NCBI GenBank assembly: GCA_013407085.1
Contig: JACCGJ010010816.1
Span: forward strand, 1 to 64,000
Length of the DNA: 64,000 nt
Direction of reading: 5' to 3'
DNA from: Atriophallophorus winterbourni
Lineage: Eukaryota > Platyhelminthes > Trematoda > Plagiorchiida > Microphallidae
Position numbers and translations under genes: made by a program. Below are positions 44,832-56,310 of this stretch, piece after piece. Below the pieces are notes generated by a model, which was not told where the DNA came from, did no database searches, and worked only from the letters and a program-made list of their open reading frames with translations. How positions within the stretch are numbered: position 1 is the stretch's first letter; each line of letters opens with the position of its first letter.

Positions 44832-45425
44832 GTGGTAGCATACGATCCAACAGTAGATGCAGCCCAAGATGAGAAATACAGGTTTTACGAAGCCATGCAA
44901 TCAGTCTCGAGGGTCATCCCAAAGCACGACCTACCGGTGGTAATGGGAGATTTTAACTCTAGAACCGGAACTGTAAATACGGGCAAAGAGCGTACCATGG
45001 AAGAGCATGGTGTTGGCCAACGGAATGATAATGGGGAAAGGCTACTTGACTTTTGCGACGAGAACAATCTTGTTGTTAGAGGCACCCTATTCCCAAACAA
45101 AAACATCTATAAAATAACCTGGTCTTCGGACGGCAGAAAAGAAAGTCAAATTGATCACATGATGATGAATGGTAAATGGAGGCGCTCGTTACAAGATGTG
45201 AGTGTCATGCGTGGTGCTGATATTGCTAGCGACCACTTCCTGGTAGTGGAGAAGATTCGTCTGAAACTAAGAAGGACAAGGATTGGAATTCAGCGCAGCC
45301 CACGGTTGAATGTGAATAAGCTGAGCGATGACGCCACGAGGAAAGCTTTTAGCAACATCCTGAGAGAAGAAATAAGCGCTCTGCCCAAGGATTCAATGAC
45401 GATGATGTTTCCAACCGCAAACTGA
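44832..45425 (+). pseudogene. RTE-2 endonuclease, C-terminal half (unit 2)
   Basis: Protein identical to unit 1 14993-15586 (VVMGDFNSRTG, ASDHFLVVEK). Confidence 0.85.
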
Positions 45426-45790
45426 AGGCCGTCGAAAAAAAGTCCTCGGGTACAGAGAGAGAAGCAAAGCCTCGTGAATCTCGGCGAAAACCTGGCAACT
45501 CATAGAAGAGAGAAAAGATGTGAAGAAACACATGCTGTGCAAGAAACCGTCTAGTGAAAGGAATGTCATCACTGAAGAGTATAGAATGAAAGATAAAGAA
45601 GTAAAAAAATCGGCGAGGAAGGACAAAAATACGGTACGTGGAATACCTGACACAACATGCAGAAGAGGCGTGCCGAATGAATGATTTGAGAACGTTATAT
45701 CAGATTAATCGAAAGCTCTGCTATCGTAGTCAGGCAAGCAATCAGCACGTGAGGACCCAATGAGGAGAAGTAATAACTGCTGCGAAAGAA

Positions 45791-47402
45791 GTGTTAGCCA
45801 TATGGCGCGAACATTTTGAGCTCATTTTGAACCGCCCACCGCCTCAAAACAACCTTGATATACCTGAGGCAGCTACAGACCTCGACGTCAACACAGACCC
45901 CATCAGCCTCCAAGAGGTGCAATTTGCTATCCAGAGGTTGAAAAATGGGAAGGCACCAGTTTACGATGGAGTGTATACCGAACTGCTCAAGGCGGAAACC
46001 GAAGAGACGCCGAAAGTTTAGCGATACCTATTCCAGAACATCTGGGATACTGAGCAGATACCGGACGCCTGGCGTTCGGGTACTATAATCAAACTTCCCA
46101 AGAAAAGTGACTTGAGCTACTGCGCAAATTGGCGAGGTATTACGCTTCTATCTGTCACGAGCAAAGTATTCTGCCGTATTATTCTCCGACGTGTCTCCAA
46201 TGCAGTTGAATCCATTTTACGACAAGATCAAGCCGGGTTTAGGAAAGGAAAATCTTGCATTGACCAAAGCTTTGTCCTCCGTCAGATCCTTGAGTAGACA
46301 CATGAATGGAATGCAGAACTATATGTGGCCTACATCGACTTCCAGAAGGCCTTCGATAGCGTTCCCCGACCAGTGTTATGGTATACCATAAAAGATAGTA
46401 AATCTCATAAAAATCTTCTATGAGAAGATTGAATGCCAATTCGCTCACAATGGAATGCTCACTGAGAAGTTTGAGGTTCGTACGAAAGTGAGGCAAGGAT
46501 GTATCCTCTCACCTCTACTCTCCTCTCTAACAATAGACTGGATTATGAGGCAGGTGACCGATGGCAGGGCAGCGGGCATTCTATGGACCCCAGCGGGACC
46601 GCTAGAAGACCCGGACTACGCGGATGATGTTGCCCTCTTGGCATGCAAGACCAGTGACATCCAGAACAAGAGTGATCGACTATCGGTAATTGGCAAAACG
46701 GTGGGTTTAGAAATTAACGCTGGCAAATCAGAGGTAATGGGGAAGAATGTTCCGGAGAAACCACCCGTGTTTGTGGACGCTCAACCGCTCAGTGAGGTTA
46801 CAGATACAGTCTACCTTGGGAGCAAACTGACTGTAAATGGTGACTGTGAAGATGAGGTCAGGAGAAGGATCGGGAAGGCGAACCAAGCATTCTGCATACT
46901 GAATTCCATTTGGAAATCCTCCGCTCTCAGCATTAACACGAAAATCAGACTTTTCAAGAGCAACGTTCTGAGTGTGTTGCTGTATGCATCGGAATGCTGG
47001 AAGACGACTACTGCCATTGAGCGCAGAATGAACGTGTTTCAAACTAAGTGCTCGAGAAGGATTCTTCGAATTTTTTGGCCACACACCATTTCGAATGAAG
47101 AGCTCCTGAGATAAACTGGTCTGGAGGTGGTATCTACCGTAGTCAAAAGACGACGGTGGAGATGGTTCGGTCATGTCTGCAGGATGGATCCCAGTTCGCA
47201 TACGAAGCTAGCCATTCACTGGCGTCCGCGAGGTAAACGAAAAGGGGACGGCCCAAGGAAACTTAGCGCAGAACGTTGGAACGCGAACTACATGCACAAG
47301 GATTTACGGTGCAGACGGCAACGAAAGCAGCGGCAGACCGAAACCACTGGCGTGAAGTTGTCTTCGCCTCATGTGCCACCCGGCACGGAGATGACTGAGT
47401 GA
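45791..47402 (+). pseudogene. RTE-2 reverse transcriptase (unit 2)
   Basis: Same order and same lesions as unit 1: TAG at 46019-46021 and 46295-46297, a frame change near 46395, catalytic YADDVALLA, and TAA at 47112-47114. Then WFGHVCRMDPSSHTKLAIHW to the end. A few substitutions distinguish it (VFVDAQ for VFVDGQ, RRRIG for RRTIG). Confidence 0.87.
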
Positions 47403-47458
47403 GTGTTGAGAAGATGTAGCTTGGTCGATTTTGACAAAATCTATAGCAAAGTGTATGG

Positions 47459-48568
47459 GGCAATTAATTAATAATATCATCATAGCCAGTTTTATTCATA
47501 GATTTATTCGTATCTGATATGCGGGTAAAAAGCTGTTTCCCAGACCCGCAAACAGGCACATCGTGTCGGATGGTGAAAAATATCAAAATATTGTTAGAGA
47601 TTATTGTCAAACATGAAAAGCATACTTGTCCGTGGACATCTAGTGATTTCTTGAAAACGTCAATAGTTCCAGATTATACAACGTTAGTAGGTAAACTGTT
47701 CCAAAATTGCATATTACGAACGGAAAATTCATGCTTGCGGCAGTTCAACGTACTATGCTGTTGTTAAAGTTTCGATTGGTGACCTCGCAGATGTGTGTTA
47801 TGGAAAGATGAAACGAAGGATGCAAGGATGATTCGTTTGATTAAGCACAGTCCAAATGAACGTTAGTGCTCCTCGTTCCCGTCTGTAACGAGCCGAATGC
47901 AAATTCATTATTTTCAGTCTCATTTCGTATGGATAATTAGAAAGTCCCAGGACGAGTTTTGTTGCTCTGCGATGTAGAGTTTCCAATAACTGAGTATATT
48001 TTTCAACCAAGGATCCCATGCCGGTATGGCATATTCCATATGAGGACGAATGTATGTTGAATTCAATTTGAAGATAATGTTGGGGTCAAACGAACCTGGG
48101 ACTCTTCTAAGTAGACCTAAGTTGCTCTCAGCTTTGTTGGCAGCGAGTCGACATTGCATTGAGTTTCCCCAGTGAGTCTTTTTCGGAGGAGGCGTGTTTA
48201 ATAATAGTACGACCTAGATAATATGCTTTGCTCAACTTGCTGTTGAGCGACAATAGGCTGCATTTCGAAGCATTTAGTGGCATTTCGTTGTCTGAGGACC
48301 AGGTGTGAATCCTATCGAGATTCCGTTGCAGGTTCTGCGTGTCGGCTGTAAAGATTTTATCGCGCCAAAACTTTGCTTCATTATCGAAAATAAGCACCGA
48401 AGACTGCACTAATGTAGGCAAGTCGTTTATATATATCATAAACAAAAACGGTCCAAAGACTGATCCTTGTGTGCCACTACGGGCAACTTTAATCGACTCG
48501 GATAGTTCATTTTTGAATTTCCGGTACATCTCACGGGATATCAACTATTCTTCAATTCATGCATAAGT
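47459..48568 (-). mobile_element. CR1-like LINE fragment, unit 2 copy
   Basis: Counterpart of 17620-18730, same FDNEAK change at the catalytic site. Confidence 0.83.
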
Positions 48569-49320
48569 TTAATAAAATTGCAATGCTTCACAATAGACAG
48601 CGTAGACCTACAATATAGGAGCTACTTCATCTGAAATATTTGTGCTGCTCCATGTTTCAGATATTTGTATACGGAGAATTTCAAGTGAATATACGATTTT
48701 ACTATCTGCGCACTCTTGATTAGCGACAGTGAGATTTTCGAAATTCGGATTAAGTATAACTGATTATCCAACAGTGGCATACCTGCGCAACTTGTTTACC
48801 ATTCCTCCACTGTTTCAAGCGCATGCGGATCCTGATCGTAATGTCCCTACCTGACAAGCGTGAGTGTCGGCTCATGTGATTTAACAGGTTGGTCGTACCA
48901 ACCTTATCTAACACTGACTTGACATACAAGTTCAACTTGTATAACTGATTCAGTTTTACTAGTTTACTTTGAATTTCCCCAAAACTAAAAGATTGAATAA
49001 AATGTTGTTTATGCTCTGTGTTATAGTAAATGAGATTGTTTAACTATCACTGTACGTCATCATGGAAATAACAAAATGATTTACTAGTAGAAGTTCATTT
49101 GCTGTTTGTATCACATTTAACAATGAGGTCACCAAATTCATGCCATACACGCAACAGGCACCAATTAAATTTGAGTGCAAAAATTACGTTCCGTGTCTGA
49201 TCAAGTCTACCAATCTTAGAACTTTGCAATGTAATCTCCAAGATAATTGATCTTCTTCATTTATTTGTATGCGTATTCGCAGGTAGTATGCGGGTAAAAT
49301 AGATATTTTAAAAGATCTAC
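48569..49320. other. No gene seen; contains diverged short repeats
   Basis: Counterpart of 18731-19482. Confidence 0.5.
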
Positions 49321-49478
49321 AGCAACACCGAAATTACACTCCACTACGGGTTACTGGCTGTTTGCGGTGATCAGGTGGACACAGTAAGATTAGGTTTAGT
49401 GAGTCTTGAAACAGTGTATAAATCGTAAACGAGATTTTACTTGAATGCCATTGTTGCATACATCACTTTGGTCATCCA
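49321..49478 (-). repeat. Short dispersed repeat, unit 2 counterpart of copy 2
   Basis: Same sequence as 19483-19640. Confidence 0.7.
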
Positions 49479-49537
49479 TAAGCGCCTTGTGTGCTTGAAC
49501 ACGAATCACTATGTGTTTCTTTGTTTGAACATCGTGG

Positions 49538-49704
49538 TTCATTGTACGAACCCTATGCAACACTGGCATTCAAATATAATCTTGTTTATCATTTATCCAC
49601 TGTTTTAAGGCTCACTGGAACTCATCTTACTGTCTCCACCTGATGACGGCAAACAGCCAGACACCGGAAGTGGAGTTTAATTTCGGAGGATGTGAGCAAC
49701 ACAT
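49538..49704 (+). repeat. Short dispersed repeat, unit 2 counterpart of copy 3
   Basis: Same sequence as 19700-19866. Confidence 0.7.
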
Positions 49705-49768
49705 TAATTTATACACAAGTTCATTTGTTAATCTATCTATGTATCAATCTATATATCTAACTGATTCT

Positions 49769-49771
49769 CTG

Positions 49772-49812
<41 letters not shown>

Positions 49813-49848
49813 TTATCTATCTATCTGTCTGTCTGTCTGTCTGTCTGT
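49769..49848. repeat. TCTA/TCTG microsatellite, unit 2
   Basis: Same repeat number as unit 1, which is unusual for a fast-changing microsatellite and speaks for a recent copy. Confidence 0.92.
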
Positions 49849-50123
49849 CCATCTGTTTATCTATCCATCATTTTGGCATTCAAAACGATTCCCTTTGAAA
49901 ATAATCCATTTTGGCTTTTTATGAAGCCTAAGTATCTTCAGCTCGAATACCGGACATTCAAAATATTCGAGCATCCCACATTCTTGATTAAATATTTACT
50001 GCAATTTTTCTCTGTTAAAATCTATTTCACCATGAATGTCTTGCCGGAAGAATTCATATGTTCAAATTCTGTTGTGGTCTTTGTTGTTCGGATGGTGTTC
50101 GCCGAGCTTGTGTAGTTGTTGTT

Positions 50124-50181
50124 GGACGTTTCGTCATCAAGCTAGATAACATCATCAGCAGAACTTCTTTCGAAGTGACTT
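50124..50181 (-). ncRNA. Hammerhead ribozyme motif of Penelope-like element (unit 2)
   Basis: Minus strand, 49 bases after the stop codon: AAGTC, a hairpin ACTTC/GAAGT with GAAA loop, TCTG, CTGATGA, then T, a 6-bp stem II GTTATC/GATGAC around TAGCTT, and GAAACG. If cleavage follows the GTC (between 50177 and 50176), stem III has only two pairs, as reported for Penelope hammerheads that act as dimers. The exact stem I needs a fold calculation. Confidence 0.7.
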
Positions 50182-50229
50182 GAAATTGGTATTCATTGGT
50201 TTTTATGAGGTCCGTCTGTCCGTTCGCCA

Positions 50230-52149
50230 TCACGCCCGTTGGTTGGTGAAATTCATGTGTTGCATTCTTGTCCATCGTGTTTTCATTGGTCCATAGGTTG
50301 TAGCCAATTGGAGCTGCTGGTTAATAGATGTCGTTGTTGAGTGCCACGCTTCGATGAATTCTCGCGCTCGTCGGTTGTTTTCTTTAGCCAAAATCCTCGC
50401 GTTGTCCCAATCGAATTGGTGTCCGAATTGATCAACGTGTATTGAAATCAGTGACCTTGGGTCGTGCCTTCGTACAGCTAACCGGTGTTCGTGTATTCTT
50501 GTGCATAGCTTGCGGCCGGTTTGTCCGATGTAGTTCTTCTCGCAATCTCTGCACGTAATCTTGTAGACAATATTCGATTGTTCTTCTTTCGCAACTTTGT
50601 CTTTCATATTGTTGAAGTAGTTGCGTAATGTTGACACGGGTTTGTGCGCGACCTCTATTCCAAATGGCCGAAGGACCCGAGCTGCGATTTCTGATATATT
50701 CTGCACATACGGAAGAGCGCGTCTGACTCTGTTTTCATCATTGTTTCTTTGCTGGGTACGGTTGAACTTGTTGCGTAGTACGAAGCTTCTTGGGTATCCA
50801 TTCTTCTGGAACACTTTGAACAGGTATTCTTCTTCTTGTCTTCTCAGTTCCGGCGTGCTGCAATGTGTTGCTGCTCTTTTGAATAGGGTTCTAACGCAGC
50901 TGCGTTTATGGCTGGTTGGATGCTTACTGTGATAGTTCAAGATTTGATCTGTGTGCGTGTTCTTCCTGTAGACACTGGTTTCCAAATTTCCTTCGCTTGT
51001 TCGTCTCACTTGAACGTCCAGGAATGCCAGGCAGCCGTCAGCTTCAGTTTCTCTGGTAAATTGGATTCCTCTGAATACACAGTTCAGTAGTCGATGTGAT
51101 TCGTCCAGTTCAGTTCTTTTTATGATCACAAATGTATCGTCCACATAGCGGATCCATAACTTTGGCCGTATTATTGGTAGAGCGATTCGTTCCAAACGTT
51201 GCATGACTGCTTCGGCAATTAGGCTGGAAATCGGTGATCCCATTGGTGTTCCTCGAATCTGCTCGTAGATTTTACCATTGAACTTGAAGTGTGTTTGAAG
51301 GCACAGCTCGATCAATTCCATCAAACTATCTCGTGTTAATCGATTTCCGTTGTGGTCAGTTCCTTTTTCGTCGAGCAACGCTGATACGATTTGCTTTGCG
51401 AGTGTTTGATCGATTGATGTGAATAACGCCGTTACGTCGAAAGAAACCATTATTTCATCTTCATCGATCCTCACATTCTTCAATTTCTGGAGAAATTGTT
51501 CTGCAGAATTGACGGCGTGTTCCGAGTCTGTCACCAGATATAACAGTTTTCTTCGCAATTCTTTCGATAACTTGTAATTCGGTTCTCCGGGTAAGGAAAC
51601 GATCGGGCGTAATGGAATATTCTCTTTGTGTATTTTGGGTAATCCGTAGAATCTCGGTATAGTTGAATCTTCTGGCTTCATTCTTGTTTGTTCCATTCCA
51701 TTCAGTTGACTCATAAACTTTAATTTCTTCAAAGTTGCGTTGATTTTGTTTTCAAGTCGTTTGGTCAGATCTTCGTTCATTTGTCTGTATGTTGTTGTGT
51801 CCTGGAGTAGTTGTTCAGCCTTTTCGATATAATCTGCCTTGTTCATTACCACAGTCGTTCTTCCTTTGTCGGCAGGAATGATAACTATGTTTCTGTCTTG
51901 TTTCAATCTGTTCAAAGCGTTGGTTTCCTGTTTATTGAGTGTGTTATGTTCCAAGTTCCTGGTGAGCGCAGGTACAATTCGTTGGCGGACTTCTTCTTGT
52001 GCGTCTTCTGTCAAAGTGTGGCATTTCAGTATTGAATCCAAATTAGCCACGAATTCAGTATGATCGGCGTCTTTCAAATTGAAGTTAAGGCCACGTGCGA
52101 GAATTCGTTGTTCTCTGTCAGGGGTCTGTCGGACAGGTTCTTGACCCAA
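50230..52149 (-). CDS. Penelope-like reverse transcriptase with GIY-YIG endonuclease
   Basis: A 639-residue open frame. RT landmarks: IPADKGRTTVVM (about 91-102), FYGLPKIHKENIPLRPIVS (167-185), SFDVTALFTSI (236-246), GTPMGSPISSLI (300-311) and the catalytic YVDD at 335-338. The C-terminal GIY-YIG nuclease shows VYKITC at about 528, CRDC, NYIGQTGR (540-547) and HEHR (553-556), the Cys and His residues typical of endonuclease-bearing Penelope-like elements. The frame begins at a TTG-side position; the expected upstream block WVKNLSDRPLTE is present in another frame, so a one- or two-base shift near 52106-52112 removes the true N-terminus. The enzyme would nick DNA and copy the element RNA. All catalytic residues I can check are present. 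Confidence 0.9.
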   Translation of the reverse strand: MGQEPVRQTPDREQRILARGLNFNLKDADHTEFVANLDSILKCHTLTEDAQEEVRQRIVPALTRNLEHNTLNKQETNALNRLKQDRNIVIIPADKGRTTVVMNKADYIEKAEQLLQDTTTYRQMNEDLTKRLENKINATLKKLKFMSQLNGMEQTRMKPEDSTIPRFYGLPKIHKENIPLRPIVSLPGEPNYKLSKELRRKLLYLVTDSEHAVNSAEQFLQKLKNVRIDEDEIMVSFDVTALFTSIDQTLAKQIVSALLDEKGTDHNGNRLTRDSLMELIELCLQTHFKFNGKIYEQIRGTPMGSPISSLIAEAVMQRLERIALPIIRPKLWIRYVDDTFVIIKRTELDESHRLLNCVFRGIQFTRETEADGCLAFLDVQVRRTSEGNLETSVYRKNTHTDQILNYHSKHPTSHKRSCVRTLFKRAATHCSTPELRRQEEEYLFKVFQKNGYPRSFVLRNKFNRTQQRNNDENRVRRALPYVQNISEIAARVLRPFGIEVAHKPVSTLRNYFNNMKDKVAKEEQSNIVYKITCRDCEKNYIGQTGRKLCTRIHEHRLAVRRHDPRSLISIHVDQFGHQFDWDNARILAKENNRRAREFIEAWHSTTTSINQQLQLATTYGPMKTRWTRMQHMNFTNQRA

Positions 52150-52241
52150 GGTTCGCCGCTGGTGATATCTTGGCGGGGGGTAATAATTCGGAGTTTGTTT
52201 GTTGTGGTCTTTACTTCAAAGCTCAATGAATGCATGAGAAA

Positions 52242-52532
52242 TCATGTGCCAAATGACTGTCCATATTTACTCTCGAAAACTTATAAGTTTTCGCTCCATA
52301 CCTGTGATTTTCGTTAAGATATTTTAAGTTCTGAGTTCTAAACTGTGTGACGCCGGGCGCAAGGCAGATAAGTGAAGGTACATTCGAAACATGTTTCCGC
52401 ATATAAATCGAGCATCTCTATTCTGTTCAAGTTGTTATTTAATGCGACAGAATTGAGTGTCCACACACGGAGTTAATAATAAGATGGTGACATTTCATTA
52501 GAGGAATTTGAATGAAACCATACTCCGAAGAA
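52242..52532. other. No gene seen; upstream of Penelope element
   Basis: Noncoding in both units (22321-22611 in unit 1). May include element leader. Nothing recognised. Confidence 0.5.
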
Positions 52533-52686
52533 CCAAAATATTGTGGTGCTCACATCTCCATCACTTACATATCACTACCGGTTTCTGGCTGTTTGCGTCA
52601 TCAGGTGGCGACAGTAAGATCAAGTTCAGTAAGTCTTAAGTCACTGATAAAGTGGTAAACAAAGTTTGACTTATATGCAACTGTTA
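52533..52686 (-). repeat. Short dispersed repeat, unit 2 counterpart of copy 4
   Basis: Same sequence as 22612-22765. Confidence 0.72.
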
Positions 52687-52775
52687 AATCGGGTTTCTAC
52701 ACAGAACCACGCTGTTCAATTAGAGAATCATAAAGTGATTACTGGCCAAGCGTTCAAAACGCCTATAAAAAACAA

Positions 52776-52916
52776 TATGTTGTGTTGCTCACATACCCCG
52801 CACTTACACATCACTACCAGTTACTGCCTGTTTGCTGTCAACAGTTTGAGACAGTAATATTATGTTTATTGAGACGTAAAATAATGGTATAGTGATAAAC
52901 AAAGGTTTAGTTGAAT
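52776..52916 (-). repeat. Short dispersed repeat, unit 2 counterpart of copy 5
   Basis: Same sequence as 22855-22995. Confidence 0.7.
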
Positions 52917-52940
52917 GGCACAGTTAAATTTTAAATTTTT

Positions 52941-53219
52941 CGATAGTAATGCTAAAGATTCATATTTTATATTGTAAAAAATGTGAATCATTCCTACAAA
53001 TTCACGATCTTCTAAATCACATGCAGTTGGCATCAGTAGTTTTCACAAATCATACCCTCCCACGCAGATTTCATTAGACCTCATAGTTATCACGTTCCGC
53101 CACACGCACACTCCTTAATTTTACTCAAAGTTTGATACCAATCAGCGAAACTCAGACGCAGACCAATCAAATACTTGTATAAATACTCCTTTTACCCCGA
53201 GGAAGCAGAATTGCAGATA
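52941..53219 (+). promoter_or_regulatory. Type A promoter, A2 copy in unit 2
   Basis: CCAAT at 53138-53142 and TATAAATA at 53178-53185, the same arrangement as the other three A genes. Confidence 0.75.
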
Positions 53220-54166
53220 ATGGCTCCTCCTGTGTTGCGAATTGCGTACTTGGTTAATGTGGTGCTCGGTATTCTACTGGCATATTCAACGTTGTTATTA
53301 AATAACACCATCCGCGGTAAGTTTGTATTATTATCACCCTTTTGGTCACATCAATTTACCATCAATAATCACGGAATTAATTCGTTGTACAATATGCTGA
53401 TTATGATCGCTCCTTATTTCTTGTTAACTTGAATCAGATACATCCAAACGAACTACCGAGCAACAAATCGTTCTTGCGTTCAACTGCATCGCAATCATCT
53501 TGCTAGTTGTGGCTGCCATTCTACTCATCCTCTTGTTCGTCAGGTGTAGCGAGCATTGGCGTTCTCTGATGGCCGTCAATTTCGTTCTGGTTTTACTATC
53601 CCGTAAGTAATTGACCTGTTATCGATCGACTGAATAGGATTTTGCAACCACGATTGTTTTAATAATGAAAATATCACCGACTTTGAGCTAATTGCTTCGA
53701 CGTTTTTTAATATATAATGCACTCATGCGAGCAATAGCTGTATTTCGGCTCAAATCGTTTTATAAGTCACAATTTGAGTTTAGTTTTCTATGCATGACAC
53801 CGAGTGTACATGCAAGTTGCAATTGCAGGTAACTCTTCTTAACCGCAGCTACACACAAACTAAAACCCCAAAGGGTTATACTGCAAGAATACAAACGCTT
53901 CAATTCACCATAATCTCTCCGGTCAAACAAAACAAGGGTAGAATAGGGATTCCTTCTAAATTATACTATTTTGACTGTGCATTCCTGATCAGTTATAATC
54001 GGCTTCCAATTTCTTACTCACAGTGATATCGTTCGCGTTGGCTGCTGGATTCGCGTATGGTCCTCAACTCCCGAGTTATCCAACATGGCTGTTTGCCGGC
54101 GCTTGGGTGATGATCATGTGTACCTTCGTTGCAATTGCTTTCTTGTGCATCAACACAGATTATTAA
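53220..54166 (+). CDS. Small four-transmembrane protein, type A, A2 copy in unit 2
   Basis: Exons 53220-53316, 53438-53602 and 54024-54166; 134 residues. Two residues differ from A2 in unit 1, both conservative and both in membrane segments (Val to Leu in segment 3, Met to Ile in segment 4). NNT sequon and INTDY end kept. The 3' flank after the stop resembles A1 more than A2 of unit 1, pointing to exchange between A genes. Confidence 0.82.
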
Positions 54167-54226
54167 AAATAACTTGCGAAGCATTTCTAATTCTTTTCTT
54201 ATTCAATGCATGTAAATTTATTTATA

Positions 54227-54232
54227 AATAAA
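54227..54232 (+). terminator. Polyadenylation signal, A2 copy in unit 2
   Basis: AATAAA followed by CGATATACC, the A1-type context; A2 of unit 1 has CGAGATATA. Confidence 0.7.
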
Positions 54233-54397
54233 CGATATACCTTTGAATCTGTGACTGCAATTGACCATTACAGATCAAAATATTTGAACAGCATTACTTT
54301 TACCATATTTGCTTGGTTCAAGAAAAAAAGGAATGGACTCAGCTAAGCGTTTGCGAGAAGAGGCGGTTAACATAATTTAGTGATTAACGTTGTTCTT

Positions 54398-54556
54398 TGT
54401 AAGAATCCTATAGAACGGCGGCATACATTATAACGTTTTGTACCAATTTACCACCGTTGCAACGTCCGCTTATCCTGATCTTACTGACTGAACCTGATGA
54501 CGGCAAACAGCCACAAACTGGTTTATAAGGGATGGGGATGTGAGCCCCACACATCA
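54398..54556 (+). repeat. Short dispersed repeat, after A2 copy in unit 2
   Basis: Same place as 24470-24648 but a different variant: it keeps CCTGATGACGGCAAACAGCC, whereas unit 1 has a decayed core. Confidence 0.7.
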
Positions 54557-54997
54557 GTGATCATATTTCATTCCGTCAAAAAAATGAGATTATAGCATTA
54601 CCAATTTATCACAACAATTGTACCATGTATGTCTACCATTTTAGGAACAAAACAAAGATTCAAACTTCACGTAGTATTCGGAAACATTTTCACTTACAAG
54701 GAACAAAAGTAGAAAAGGAAAGACAAGGGCAAAATATTGGTCATTTCATAGTAATAGATTCAAAATTCAAGATTGGAAATATATGATTGAAAAAGGAAGC
54801 AATATTCAATAACCAATGGGTTGAATACAAGTACAAATGAAGGTTGTTGGCCTCCTCCGGTAATCATCAAATATGTTGGTACATCATGCTCCTCAGCTTT
54901 TAGGATGACGGAACAGTCTTATTCAGGAGTTACAATCACAATTGCAGCGATCACTCCGATAGGCAATACGCGTTCGATTGGTTTCCGGTTCATCCAG

Positions 54998-55350
54998 ACG
55001 TTGTGATCTGCGTTCAGCAGCCAAGATCTGTATTTGCTCCACCCCAGCTTCTAGAGGACGCATTACACAATGCCTCAAATATGAGCGGTCATGTGAAGGT
55101 GCTGTTTCAAACTTGTAGGGACACTGCTAAGAGCGTTCATATATGTTTTAAAAAGTCATTGTACCAAAAATATGGTCTGCTTAATGGTCAACCTCAAGTT
55201 CTCAACTCACCATAGAGTATATCTTTCGGAATACAACCAATTTCCATTCTGTAGACGTGGCCAAGTCACCGCAGGCGGCGCTGTGTTAGTTGGGTGAACA
55301 TGCTCTTAAAAGCACTTCAGCATTAGTCACTTTGCCTATCCACGATATGT
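54998..55350 (-). mobile_element. RTE-1 3'-end fragment, after A2 copy in unit 2
   Basis: Counterpart of 25086-25450, with the block ATTAGTCACTTTGCCTATCC and the start GTGATCTGCGTTCAGCAGCC. Spacer without a gene follows to about 55984. Confidence 0.75.
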
Positions 55351-55984
55351 GCGCGAAAGACACCTCAACCCACAGCACAACGCAGAAAATGGAATTCTCA
55401 AATCCGAAGACAAACCGTGCACACAATAAAGCACCCGAGTTTTAGATGATTTACAAAAGAATATTTTGACCGAAAACCTACTTGGAACAAAGAAAACCGC
55501 GGGTCTGCATCTAGTGCATGGTGTACAATTGGGCTAGTCTCTATGGCCAATATGACGATGGCACATCGATTAGCAGTTAGTGTGAAATCTCACTGCAATT
55601 CTATGAAACATGACGAGAATCGCACAGGCGGAGATGCTTTCATTGTGCTTAGAAAACCAGCTGATAGCAGAATGGCTTGCTTGAAAGTATTTTCCTAAAA
55701 CTTAATCAACATTGTTCTGCTAATGGACAGTTTTTCAACTATTTAATTCGGAGTGGGGTTGGCGTTAGAACGTGGAAAACAACAGTAGATATATTATCCT
55801 CGGGTTGAGTACCGTCAAAATAATAAATGCCAGCTTTAACCTGCTACAACACATGTTGTAGTTTGTGGAAGTTTCCATAGAGTGCAAGATTACAAAAAGA
55901 TTTCCTGGATATGGATAAAAGCCTGCTATGACTGTGAAGAATGAATTTAGTCATTGAATATTTTTTAAGCAAATTTAATTGTAA

Positions 55985-56310
55985 AATTACTTTAATTCAA
56001 TTCAATCTAATGGTCTAAAAAGCACATAGCTTCACAAAAACCACAGAATATTATGGAAATTACGAATAACATATGTAGAAAAAGCGGAATTTGTTTGCTT
56101 ACTGAGCAGTTCAGAAATCAGGTAAAAATTCATAGTCAGAAATTGTTTGCAACCGGATGGATGGAGTAAAGATATATAGTTTACTTTAATGCATGAATTC
56201 AAAGATTAAATGGTGCATAATATATATAATGCGAGATTACTTGACAATATGTATCAAATCTATTGTCGATGGAATACACTTCAATTGACACTTACTCAGA
56301 AGAAAATTCC
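55985..56310 (-). mobile_element. CR1 LINE 3'-tail insertion, unit 2
   Basis: TTCAATTCAATCTAATGGTC begins the same tail as 26076-26470. Confidence 0.73.

Larger units (their letters stand above)
44318..47414 (+). mobile_element. RTE-type LINE (RTE-2), unit 2 copy
   Basis: Counterpart of 14056-17575 without the 439-bp insertion, so the endonuclease frame reads through QRKLDSGET (about 44655-44690). Otherwise it carries the same stops. Confidence 0.87.
50124..52241 (-). mobile_element. Penelope-like retroelement, unit 2 copy
   Basis: Contains a long open frame with RT and GIY-YIG domains, an N-terminal piece in another frame (52235 to about 52110) and a hammerhead motif downstream (50181-50124). 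I see no second hammerhead or terminal repeat upstream of the frame, so it may be 5'-truncated. Confidence 0.92.
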
